A DNA stretch of 36,524 bases, taken from positions 1 through 36,524 of the forward strand of contig CAKTWP010000019.1 of assembly GCA_934630705.1 (NCBI GenBank). The letters are read 5' to 3'. The DNA comes from an uncultured Clostridia bacterium. GTDB lineage: Bacteria; Bacillota; Clostridia; Christensenellales; Aristaeellaceae. This document shows, one piece after another, positions 14,814-22,332 of the stretch. The stretch's first letter is position 1. Each line of letters opens with the position of its first letter. The notes beneath the pieces are model-generated. The model worked only from the letters and a program-made list of their open reading frames with translations, was not told where the DNA came from and searched no databases. The position numbers were made by a program, and so were the translations under genes.

Positions 14814-15647
14814 TTACTTCTTGCTGGCACGCTTCACGATCAGTTTGTTGGAATACTTCTTGTGCTTACGGGTCTTCAGGCCCAGAGCCGGCTTACCCCA
14901 GGGAGTAACAGGGGCAGGCATACCAACGGGGCTCTTGCCTTCGCCGCCGCCGTGGGGATGGTCGCAGGGGTTCATGACCACGCCGCGGACGGAGGGACGG
15001 ATGCCCATGTGACGGGACCGGCCGGCCTTACCAATGCGCACGTTGCTGTGATCGGTGTTGCCCACGGTGCCGATGGTGGCCATGGCGCCCATGGGGATCT
15101 TGCGGAACTCGCCGGAAGGCATACGCACCTGGGCGTAATCTTCTTCCTTGCCCATCAGCTGGGCATAGGCGCCGGCGCTGCGGACCAGCTGGCCGCCCTT
15201 GCCGGGCTTGAGCTCCAGATTGTGAATCAGCGTACCAACGGGGATGTTGCGCAGGGGCAGGGCGTTGCCGGGCTTGATATCGGCAGTTTCGCCGGCCACC
15301 ACCGTGTCGCCCACCTTCAGATCCAGGGGAGCGAGGATGTAGCGCTTTTCGCCGTCGGCGTAATTGAGCAGCGCGATGAACGCGGAGCGGTTGGGATCGT
15401 ATTCGATGGCGGCCACCTTGGCGGGCACGTCCTTCTTGTCGCGCTTAAAATCGATGATGCGGTACTTGACCTTATTGCCGCCGCCCTGATGACGGACGGT
15501 GATCTTGCCCTGCTTATTGCGGCCCGCGTTCTTCTTGAGATACTCGGTCAGGCTCTTTTCCGGCGTCTTCTTGGTGATCTCCTCGAACGTCAGCACGGAC
15601 ATGAACCGGCGGGCGGACGAAGTGGGCTTATAAACTCGAATTGCCAT
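14814..15647 (-). CDS. rplB: 50S ribosomal protein L2
   Basis: L2 is next to the peptidyl-transferase centre and helps subunit association. The 277 residues start MAIRVYKPTSSARRFMSVLT, contain the RNA-binding KVAAIEYDPNRSAFIALLNY, and carry the conserved loop RGVVMNPCDHPHGGGEGKSP with the key His. Length is typical. Confidence 0.98.
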   Translation of the reverse strand: MAIRVYKPTSSARRFMSVLTFEEITKKTPEKSLTEYLKKNAGRNKQGKITVRHQGGGNKVKYRIIDFKRDKKDVPAKVAAIEYDPNRSAFIALLNYADGEKRYILAPLDLKVGDTVVAGETADIKPGNALPLRNIPVGTLIHNLELKPGKGGQLVRSAGAYAQLMGKEEDYAQVRMPSGEFRKIPMGAMATIGTVGNTDHSNVRIGKAGRSRHMGIRPSVRGVVMNPCDHPHGGGEGKSPVGMPAPVTPWGKPALGLKTRKHKKYSNKLIVKRASKK

Positions 15648-15662
15648 TGTTCCTCTCCTCCC

Positions 15663-15959
15663 TTACGCCATGCCCTCGAAGAATTCGATGGCCTTGGAGT
15701 CCTCGGTCAGGGTCACATAGGCCTTCTTGACTTCGGGGGTGCGGCCGGCGTGGTTGCCCTGGCGCTTGATTTTGCCCTGGGTGCGCAGGGTGTTGACCTG
15801 CGCTACTTTAATGGAAGGAAATACTGCTTCCAGCGCCTTCTTGATTTCGATCTTGTTGGCGTCGATGGCCACTTCGAACACGTAGCGCTTATCCGCGATG
15901 CCGTCGTAGCCCTTTTCGCTCAGGACGGGGCGCAGGATGATATCATGAGGGTTCTTCAT
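15663..15959 (-). CDS. rplW: 50S ribosomal protein L23
   Basis: L23 sits at the tunnel exit where trigger factor and SRP dock. The 98-residue protein shows DIILRPVLSEKGYDGIADKR, YVFEVAIDANKIEIKKALEA, VFPSIKVAQVNTLRTQGKIK. The start overlaps the rplD stop by 4 nt, so the two are coupled. Confidence 0.98.
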   Translation of the reverse strand: MKNPHDIILRPVLSEKGYDGIADKRYVFEVAIDANKIEIKKALEAVFPSIKVAQVNTLRTQGKIKRQGNHAGRTPEVKKAYVTLTEDSKAIEFFEGMA

Positions 15960-16579
15960 GCGTACACCTCCTGAATGCTTTCCATGGCCGCTTTGAGCAC
16001 GATAATCTTATCGGCGTTGAGCAGGTCGTACACATTGATGGTGTTGACGTAGGCGTCCTTGAGGGTGGGGATGTTCTTGCCGGCGCGGATGAGATCCTCA
16101 TCCCGGCCGGGGAGCACCAGCAGCGCCTTCTTTTCGGCGCCCAGGTTCTTGAGCACCTGCGCCATGAGCTTGGTCTTGGCGTCGGCCAGGGTGATGGCGT
16201 CCACCACGATGATGTTGCCTTCGTTAAACTGGCTGGTCAGGGCGCTCTTCATGGCGAGACGGCGCACCTTCTTGGGCACCTTCACCACATAGTCCCGGGG
16301 CTGGGGCGCGAACACCACGCCGCCATGGCGGAACTGGGGCGCACGATTGCCATGATGCCGGGCATTACCGGTGCTCTTCTGGCGATAAATCTTCCGGCCA
16401 CCGCCGCGAACCATGCCGCGGGAGAGGGCGCTCTGGGTGCCCTGGCGCTGATTGGCCAGAATGGAGCGAACGACCAGATGCATGGCGGGGACATTCACTT
16501 CGGCGGCGAAGATTTCTTCGCTCAGCTCCATGCTGCCCACTTTCTTGCCCTGCATGTCGACGACTTCGATGTTAGGCAT
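15956..16579 (-). CDS. rplD: 50S ribosomal protein L4
   Basis: L4 lines the tunnel and in E. coli represses the S10 operon through its leader, which makes the leader at 17571-17793 of interest. The 207 residues show the loop SALSRGMVRGGGRKIYRQKS, TGNARHHGNRAPQFRHGGVV and FAPQPRDYVVKVPKKVRRLA. Start ATG 16579 is 25 nt after rplC. Confidence 0.98.
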   Translation of the reverse strand: MPNIEVVDMQGKKVGSMELSEEIFAAEVNVPAMHLVVRSILANQRQGTQSALSRGMVRGGGRKIYRQKSTGNARHHGNRAPQFRHGGVVFAPQPRDYVVKVPKKVRRLAMKSALTSQFNEGNIIVVDAITLADAKTKLMAQVLKNLGAEKKALLVLPGRDEDLIRAGKNIPTLKDAYVNTINVYDLLNADKIIVLKAAMESIQEVYA

Positions 16580-16604
16580 TTTGTTGTTCCTCCTTCTTTG
16601 CTAC

Positions 16605-17246
16605 TCAGGCCTTGTTGGTGTTGCGGATGAGCAGCAAACCTTCCTTGGGGCCGGGCACCGCGCCGTGCACCAGCAGCAGGCTGCGCTCGGCGTCCACCTG
16701 GACGATGGACAGGTTCTGAACCGTCACGCGCTCCACGCCGTAATGGCCGGGCATGTGCTTGTTCTTGAACACGCGGGAGGGATCGGAGTTGGCGCTCATG
16801 GAGCCCAGGCCACGATGATACTTGGAGCCGTGGGCCATGGGGCCGGTATGCTGATTCCAGCGATAGATGGCGCCGGTGTAGCCGCGGCCCTTGGTGACGC
16901 CGGTGATATCCACGGCTTCGCCCGCTTCAAAGATGTCAGCCTTGATGGTCTGGCCGATTTCGTAAGCGGCGCAGTCATCCAGGCGGAATTCGCGCAGGCG
17001 GCGCATGGGGGCGACGCCGGCTTTCTTGAAGTGGCCCGCTTCGGGCTTGTTCACCAGCTTGGCGGCGCGGTTTTCGGGGAGCTGATCAAAGCCGAACTGC
17101 ACGGCTTCATAGCCGTCCTTTTCGGTGGTTTTCTTCTGCACCACAGTGCAGGGGCCCGCCTGAATGACCGTCACGGGAACCAGACGGCCGTCGGGCAGGA
17201 AAATCTGGGTCATGCCCAGCTTTTTGCCAACGATTGCCTTTTTCAT
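16605..17246 (-). CDS. rplC: 50S ribosomal protein L3
   Basis: L3 is an early assembly protein near the A-site entrance. The 213-residue protein starts MKKAIVGKKLGMTQIFLPDG, contains DITGVTKGRGYTGAIYRWNQ and the conserved segment around GSKYHRGLGSMSANSDPSRV, where the modified Gln of the family is replaced by a more divergent context. It lies 15 nt after rpsJ. Confidence 0.98.
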   Translation of the reverse strand: MKKAIVGKKLGMTQIFLPDGRLVPVTVIQAGPCTVVQKKTTEKDGYEAVQFGFDQLPENRAAKLVNKPEAGHFKKAGVAPMRRLREFRLDDCAAYEIGQTIKADIFEAGEAVDITGVTKGRGYTGAIYRWNQHTGPMAHGSKYHRGLGSMSANSDPSRVFKNKHMPGHYGVERVTVQNLSIVQVDAERSLLLVHGAVPGPKEGLLLIRNTNKA

Positions 17247-17261
17247 AATTGCCCTCCTGCC

Positions 17262-17570
17262 TTACAGCTTGATTTCGATCTCGACGCCAGCGGGCAAGTC
17301 GAGCTTCATCATGGCGTCCACGGTGCGGGGGTTGGGGTTGTGCACGTCGATGAGGCGCTTGTGGGTGCGGCGTTCGAACTGTTCGCGGCTGTCCTTATAC
17401 TTGTGAGGGGCGCGGAGGATCGTAACGATCTCCTTCTCGGTGGGAAGCGGGATGGGGCCGGACACCCGGGCTCCGGTGCGCTTCGCGGTTTCCACAATGC
17501 GCTCGGCGGACTGATCGATCAGGTTGTGTTCGTACGCCTTCAGCTTGATGCGGATTTTCTGGCTGGCCAT
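17262..17570 (-). CDS. rpsJ: 30S ribosomal protein S10 (NusE)
   Basis: S10 is part of the 30S head and also acts as NusE in transcription antitermination and coupling. The 102-residue protein begins MASQKIRIKLKAYEHNLIDQ and has the family segments IPLPTEKEIVTILRAPHKYK and FERRTHKRLIDVHNPNPRTV. It is the first gene of the cluster, with AAGGAGG before ATG 17570. Confidence 0.98.
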   Translation of the reverse strand: MASQKIRIKLKAYEHNLIDQSAERIVETAKRTGARVSGPIPLPTEKEIVTILRAPHKYKDSREQFERRTHKRLIDVHNPNPRTVDAMMKLDLPAGVEIEIKL

Positions 17571-17793
17571 GGTTTTTCCTCCTTGATTTCGTACTCACGG
17601 CTAAACGGGGGGAGTCTTTCCCTCAGGGGTCCGGCGCTTCGCAGGGGGCGCTTTCGCCCAGGGAAGCCCGTCGCCTTCCACGTTTATAACGCGGCTTGAG
17701 TCCGTCGTCGGGGTCGATGCCCCGGCTGGTCCACGATAATTACCCGCTCTGGCCAGAACGGCAACTTACCGCTTCATCCCATAAACAGACAAC
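17571..17793 (-). promoter_or_regulatory. S10 operon leader with hairpins
   Basis: From the expected transcription start near 17793 to rpsJ there are about 220 untranslated nt. Clear stems on the transcript include CGGGG/CCCCG around 17709-17724 and GGGCG/CGCCC with loop AAAG (17646-17659), plus a pairing between the GGGGGAGTC and GACTCCCC type stretches nearer the start codon. Length and place recall the L4-regulated S10 leader of other bacteria; this function is inferred from position only. Confidence 0.5.
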
Positions 17794-17799
17794 AGATAT

Positions 17800-17828
17800 A
17801 TTATAAAGCATCATCCCAGAAAAAGCAA
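17800..17828 (-). promoter_or_regulatory. Promoter of the S10-spc-alpha cluster
   Basis: On the minus strand TTGCTT (17823-17828) and TATAAT (17800-17805) are 17 bp apart. The -10 is a perfect match and the -35 matches four of six. The upstream sequence includes two A/T-rich runs, around 17845-17885. Confidence 0.8.
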
Positions 17829-18030
17829 GGGATTTCGCGCCTGATTTCAAACTTTTTTTCATAAAAACGCCGGTATTTTTTCCCGAAAACCGCGATAAAT
17901 CAGGGATTCCGGATTTCAAATCAAACAACGCTGCCGGGTGTGTCACAAAAGCCGAATCGGAGCGAAAATTTCGTTTTTGTCCCCTTGACAGCTTCCCCCG
18001 ATCCCATCCATCCCTCCGGGCTTTGACCAT

Positions 18031-18058
18031 AAAAAAACGCCGGCCACCTGGGCCGGCG
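18031..18058 (-). terminator. Intrinsic terminator downstream of oadA
   Basis: On the minus strand CGCCGGCC pairs with GGCCGGCG around a 5-nt loop (18038-18058) and is followed by seven T residues. It is the strongest terminator between oadA and the S10 promoter, though about 380 nt from the oadA stop. Confidence 0.8.
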
Positions 18059-18062
18059 CTCC

Positions 18063-18126
18063 AGCGTGTCAAAAAACGATGTTTTTGACACGCTCCATGC
18101 AGGATGAAAGGGTTCATCCTGCATGG
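18063..18126. repeat. Two adjacent long perfect hairpins
   Basis: AGCGTGTCAAAAA pairs with TTTTTGACACGCT (18063-18094). Immediately next to it, CCATGCAGGATGAA pairs perfectly over 14 bp with TTCATCCTGCATGG around AGGG (18095-18126). The core AGGATGAA of the second stem reappears as a hairpin at 34954-34976. Confidence 0.75.
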
Positions 18127-18276
18127 CAAGGCTGCGGAAATGATTTTTCTGCGCTTTGCTCCGAAAAATCGCCCCGCCCCACCGGCAAAGCCGGTGGATA
18201 CGATGAAAAATGAAGGGCTTGCAGCCCTTCATTGCATCCTGCTTTACGTATAGGGGCTTTTTTCGACAGTCTGAAA

Positions 18277-18297
18277 CGCCGGCCACCTGGGCCGGCG
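18277..18297. repeat. Second copy of the 21-bp CGCCGGCC hairpin
   Basis: This 21-bp palindromic sequence is identical to 18038-18058, 239 bp away. It is not followed by a strong T-tract on either strand, so it is a duplicated hairpin and probably not an efficient terminator. Confidence 0.8.
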
Positions 18298-18434
18298 TTC
18301 TTCCTTCCCTGCGCCTTCGGACGGGCGAAATACATCTTGTGCCTTGCACTGCATTTCGCCCCATATCCTGTGGCTCCGCGCGTTTATTGCGCAGATTTCA
18401 GAGAAATTTAAGATTTTTGTACAGCCTTGTCCCC

Positions 18435-19835
18435 TTACACGGGCATGGTGCCGTCTTCCTTGTTCAGGGAGGTGGGGTCGGCCTTGAGCTGCTGGGCCTG
18501 GCGCCACTGGAAGAACTTCGTGGCGACCTGGGGGAACAGGGCGTAGCTGAGCACGTCCTCGTCCTGCTGGGCATACTGGGCCACTTCCTTGCGATAGCCT
18601 TCCAGCTCGGGCTTGATATCGTCGGCAGGGCGATGGGTGATCACCTTGTCGTTGCCGATGCACTTCTTGCGCACGGCTTCATCCACGGGCGCGGGCAGCC
18701 GGCCATATTCGCCCCGGAGCAGGCCCTTGGATTCCTTGGTGACCATCTTATAGCGCTCGCCGCCCAGCACGTTCATCACGGCCTGGGTGCCCACGATCTG
18801 GGAGGTGGGGGTGACCAGGGGCGGATAGCCAAAGTCCTTGCGCACCCGGGGCACTTCTTCCAGCACCTGATAATACTTGTCCATGGCGTTGGCCTGCTTG
18901 AGCTGGCCGATCAGGTTGCTCAGCATGCCGCCGGGCACCTGATACTGCAGCGCCTTGGCGTTCACGGACAGCACCTTGCCCGGATCGCGCCAGCCGTCCT
19001 TGGTGAGCCGGTCGGCCACGTCCCGGAAATGCTCGGCCAGCTTGGCCAGCAGCTCCTCGTCCAGGCCGGTATCGTATTCCGTGCCCTTGAGCACGGCCAC
19101 CATGGACTCCGTGGCGGGCTGGGACGTGCCGCCGGCCAGGGGAGACAGCGCCGTGTCGATTACATCCACGCCCGCTTCCACGGCCTTGATCAGCGTCATG
19201 GCGCCGGTGCCGGCGGTGTTATGGGTATGGAGCACGATGGGCAGCTTGGTGTTCTTCTTGAGCTTCTGGATCAGGCTGTAGGCATTATAGGGCAGCAGCA
19301 GGCCCGCCATGTCCTTCACGCAGATCAGGTCCGCGCCCATGGCCTCGATGTCCTTGGCCAGCTTCACGAAATATTCCTCCGTATGAACGGGGGAGGTGGT
19401 GTAGCTCATGGCCACTTCCGCGGTGCCGCCGTATTTCTTGGTGGCCTTCACGGCGGTCTCCATGTTGCGCAGGTCGTTCAGGGCGTCGAAGGTGCGGATG
19501 ATGTCGATGCCGTTGTCGATGGACTTCTTTACGAAGTAATCCACCACGTCGTCGGCATAGTGCTTATAGCCCAGGATATTCTGCCCGCGCAGCAGCATCT
19601 GCAGCTTGGTGTTGGGCAGGGCCTTGCGCAGCTGGCGCAGCCGGTCCCAGGGGTCTTCGTTCAGGAAGCGCAGGCAGCTGTCAAACGTGGCGCCGCCCCA
19701 GCATTCCAGGGAATAATAGCCCACCTTGTCCAGCATCTCGCAGGCAGGCAGCATCTCGTCCAGGCGCATCCGCGTGGCGGCCTGGGACTGGTGCGCATCG
19801 CGCAGGATGGTATCAGTAATCTGAACCTTAGGCAT
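18435..19835 (-). CDS. oadA: Carboxyltransferase of the oxaloacetate decarboxylase alpha / transcarboxylase 5S type
   Basis: The 466-residue protein is a pyruvate/oxaloacetate carboxyltransferase TIM barrel. Metal and catalytic residues are visible: Asp13 in TILRDAHQSQAATRM, Lys174 in VKDMAGLL (the carbamylated lysine of the family), and His203/His205 in LHTHNTAGTG. The biotinyl domain found at the C-terminus of Klebsiella OadA is absent, so the separate carrier encoded at 21547-21942 must supply biotin. It is last in the five-gene operon and is separated from oadB by 210 nt containing a dispersed hairpin. It may move CO2 between oxaloacetate and biotin, as a decarboxylase or as the 5S partner of a transcarboxylase. 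Confidence 0.93.
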   Translation of the reverse strand: MPKVQITDTILRDAHQSQAATRMRLDEMLPACEMLDKVGYYSLECWGGATFDSCLRFLNEDPWDRLRQLRKALPNTKLQMLLRGQNILGYKHYADDVVDYFVKKSIDNGIDIIRTFDALNDLRNMETAVKATKKYGGTAEVAMSYTTSPVHTEEYFVKLAKDIEAMGADLICVKDMAGLLLPYNAYSLIQKLKKNTKLPIVLHTHNTAGTGAMTLIKAVEAGVDVIDTALSPLAGGTSQPATESMVAVLKGTEYDTGLDEELLAKLAEHFRDVADRLTKDGWRDPGKVLSVNAKALQYQVPGGMLSNLIGQLKQANAMDKYYQVLEEVPRVRKDFGYPPLVTPTSQIVGTQAVMNVLGGERYKMVTKESKGLLRGEYGRLPAPVDEAVRKKCIGNDKVITHRPADDIKPELEGYRKEVAQYAQQDEDVLSYALFPQVATKFFQWRQAQQLKADPTSLNKEDGTMPV

Positions 19836-19866
19836 TGTGGAAACTCCTTTCTACAAGGGGGGAGTT

Positions 19867-19928
19867 CTGGGGAAAGCCCTTTTTTGCAGCCAAAGAGCAT
19901 TTTCCCCAGACCCCTTCCAAGAAAGCCG
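19867..19928 (-). repeat. Dispersed hairpin repeat with GGCTTTCTT head, in the oadB-oadA gap
   Basis: On the minus strand the head CGGCTTTCTTGGAAGGGG (to 19911) is followed by the hairpin CTGGGGAAAATGC...GGGCTTTCCCCAG (19867-19909). Head and hairpin match the copy at 31026-31090 in order. There is no T-tract after it on the minus strand. It may weaken transcription of oadA relative to the upstream genes. Confidence 0.75.
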
Positions 19929-20045
19929 AATCGGGATGCGGCGGGCAAACATCCGCCAGCCGCGTCCTTGTGTTACACGATCACAGGTCTTTCCCCCATT
20001 CCTCCCGCACCGGCCAATGGCCGTCCGGGAAGAAAGACGCGGGGA

Positions 20046-21506
20046 TCAGCCGAACATGCTCAGGAGCACGCCGGCGGCGATGGCGGAGCCGATTACGCCG
20101 GCCACGTTGGGGCCCATGGCGTGCATCAGCAGGAAGTTGCCGGGATTGGCCTTCTGGCCCTCCACCTGGGAAACGCGGGCAGCCATGGGCACGGCGGACA
20201 CACCGGCAGAGCCGATGAGGGGGTTGATCTTGCCGCCGGACAGCTTGTTCATCAGCTTGGCCAGCAGCACGCCGCCAGCCGTGCCGCAGCCGAAGGCCAC
20301 CACGCCCAGCGCGATGATTTCAATGGTCTGCAGCCGCAGGAAGGTGGACGCAGTAGCGGTGGCGCCGACGGTGATGCCCAGGAAGATCGTGACGATATTC
20401 ATCAGCTCGTTCTGCACCGTCTTGTTCAGCCGCTCCACCACGCCGCACTCGCGCATCAGGTTGCCCAGCATCAGGCAGCCCACCAGCGGGGTGGCAGAGG
20501 GCAGCAGCAGAGACACCAGGATCGTCACCGCGATGGGGAAGAGCACCTTCTCCTTGTGGGAAACGGGCCGCAGCTGCTCCATCACGATCATGCGCTCTTT
20601 CTTGGTGGTGAGCGCGCGCATGATGGGCGGCTGGATCACAGGCACCAGCGCCATGTAGCTGTAGGCAGCCACGGCGATGGGGCCCAGCAGATGGGGCGCC
20701 AGCTTGCCCGTCAGCCAGATGGCCGTGGGGCCGTCCGCGCCGCCGATGATCCCGATCGCGCCCGCTTCAGCCGGGGTGAAGCCCAGCAGCACAGCGCCGA
20801 TAAAGGTCAGGAAAATGCCCAGCTGAGCAGCCGCGCCCATGAGCAGGGTCTTGGGGTTGGCAATGAGGGGGCCAAAGTCCGTGCCCGCGCCCACGCCGAT
20901 AAAGATCAGGCAGGGATAAATGCCCAGCTTCACGCCCAGATACAGATAGTCCAGCAGGCCGGGGGTGATGGTGCGGCCCGCGGTGGCCAGGGCAATGCCC
21001 GTGGCGGAGAACACGGTGCCATCGCTGATGAACGCGCCCGCGCCGTTAATGATCACCGGCACGGTCTCGGCCAGGACGGTCACGCCGTCCTCGGCAATCA
21101 GCTGGCCCAGGGTGTTCAAAGTGGCGCCCACGCTGAAATTGGAGGTGATCTGGCCGATGGCCGTGCCGGCGGAATTGAGGATCATGCCGGCGTTGTTCAC
21201 GGTCATTTCGCCCAGGTTCAGCAAATCTTTGGAATCCACCAGAATGGCCCCGCCAAAGAGGCTCCAGTTGGCGTGGCCGCCGGCGAAGAGCTCCTCGTGG
21301 TAGACCTCCGCGCCCAGCAGGTTGGTCAGCAGCATGCCAAAGGCGATGGGCAGCAGCAGCAGGGGCTCAAACTTTTTCACAATCGCCAGGTAAATCAGCA
21401 CGCAGGCGATGCCCACCATCACCAGCGTCAGCGGACTCTGAATAAACAGGCTCAGGCCCGACTCATTGGCCAGGGACTTGAGCGTCTGCAGAATATCCAC
21501 ATTCAT
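20046..21506 (-). CDS. oadB: Na+-translocating decarboxylase beta subunit (OadB/GcdB/MmdB family)
   Basis: This 486-residue membrane protein releases CO2 from carboxybiotin and couples it to sodium export. The signature region IIGGADGPTAIWLTGKLAP has the pump Asp at residue 258 (equivalent to Asp203 of the Klebsiella enzyme). AAYSYMALVPVIQPPIMRAL and INPLIGSAGVSAVPMAARVS are also conserved. It is longer than the usual 370-435 residues. The extra stretch of roughly 60 residues lies between about 65 and 185, ahead of the GVGAGTDFGPL helix, and is rich in Asn, Gly and hydrophobic residues. Gene order with gamma and biotin carrier supports the pump role. Confidence 0.95.
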   Translation of the reverse strand: MNVDILQTLKSLANESGLSLFIQSPLTLVMVGIACVLIYLAIVKKFEPLLLLPIAFGMLLTNLLGAEVYHEELFAGGHANWSLFGGAILVDSKDLLNLGEMTVNNAGMILNSAGTAIGQITSNFSVGATLNTLGQLIAEDGVTVLAETVPVIINGAGAFISDGTVFSATGIALATAGRTITPGLLDYLYLGVKLGIYPCLIFIGVGAGTDFGPLIANPKTLLMGAAAQLGIFLTFIGAVLLGFTPAEAGAIGIIGGADGPTAIWLTGKLAPHLLGPIAVAAYSYMALVPVIQPPIMRALTTKKERMIVMEQLRPVSHKEKVLFPIAVTILVSLLLPSATPLVGCLMLGNLMRECGVVERLNKTVQNELMNIVTIFLGITVGATATASTFLRLQTIEIIALGVVAFGCGTAGGVLLAKLMNKLSGGKINPLIGSAGVSAVPMAARVSQVEGQKANPGNFLLMHAMGPNVAGVIGSAIAAGVLLSMFG

Positions 21507-21546
21507 GGAGACTTTCCCCTTTCCTTATTCTCTTGTCAGGCCCCTT

Positions 21547-21942
<396 letters not shown>

Positions 21943-21963
21943 GATGATGATCTCCCTTCTTTA

Positions 21964-22314
21964 TTACAGACGGCTGAAAATCTGTTCATCCCGGGCAGCA
22001 CGGGCCCGGGCAGTGCTGTTTTGCACGCGCTTGATGCGGCGCACCACGAATCCGCTGTTGCTCTCGCCCTGCCACACGGCGGCAATCGCGGCGGAAATCA
22101 CGGCGATGAGCTGGTCATCCTCCGCGGCGATTTCTTCCGCCGGCTGCTTAGCCTCAGGAGCGGGTGCTTTCTCCTGCGTGGGGGCGATCGCTTTTTTTGA
22201 CCGGCTGGTAATCGCAGTCATCACATAGATACAACCGATCAGAATCAACAGGCCGAAGAATACCACCAGCATGCCAATGACCGTGGTGGAAAGGCCCAGC
22301 ATCAATTTATCCAT
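21964..22314 (-). CDS. oadG: Na+-pump decarboxylase gamma subunit (OadG family)
   Basis: The 116-residue protein begins with one transmembrane helix (about residues 6-32, GLSTTVIGMLVVFFGLLILI), then a Pro/Ala/Glu-rich linker and a basic tail. This is the plan of OadG/MmdD, which holds the cytoplasmic carboxyltransferase on the beta subunit. The C-terminal segment VISAAIAAVWQGESNSGFVV is typical. Assignment rests on topology and on its place between carboxyltransferase and carrier genes. Confidence 0.88.
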   Translation of the reverse strand: MDKLMLGLSTTVIGMLVVFFGLLILIGCIYVMTAITSRSKKAIAPTQEKAPAPEAKQPAEEIAAEDDQLIAVISAAIAAVWQGESNSGFVVRRIKRVQNSTARARAARDEQIFSRL

Positions 22315-22332
22315 CTCGTCCTTCCCTCCTGA

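Larger units (their letters stand above)
17830..18434. other. Gene-free region with clustered hairpins between the S10 promoter and oadA
   Basis: About 600 nt hold no convincing gene; open frames here cross perfect inverted repeats and lack ribosome sites. The region contains two identical 21-bp hairpins, three further long stems between 18063 and 18126 and 18180-18240 (CCACCGGC/GCCGGTGG; AATGAAGGGCT/AGCCCTTCATT), and the terminator of the decarboxylase operon. Confidence 0.6.

Noticed and set aside
17740..18364. Minus-strand frames of 129 and 147 residues before rpsJ
   Set aside because: They run across the S10 promoter and several perfect hairpins and have no ribosome site or family similarity.
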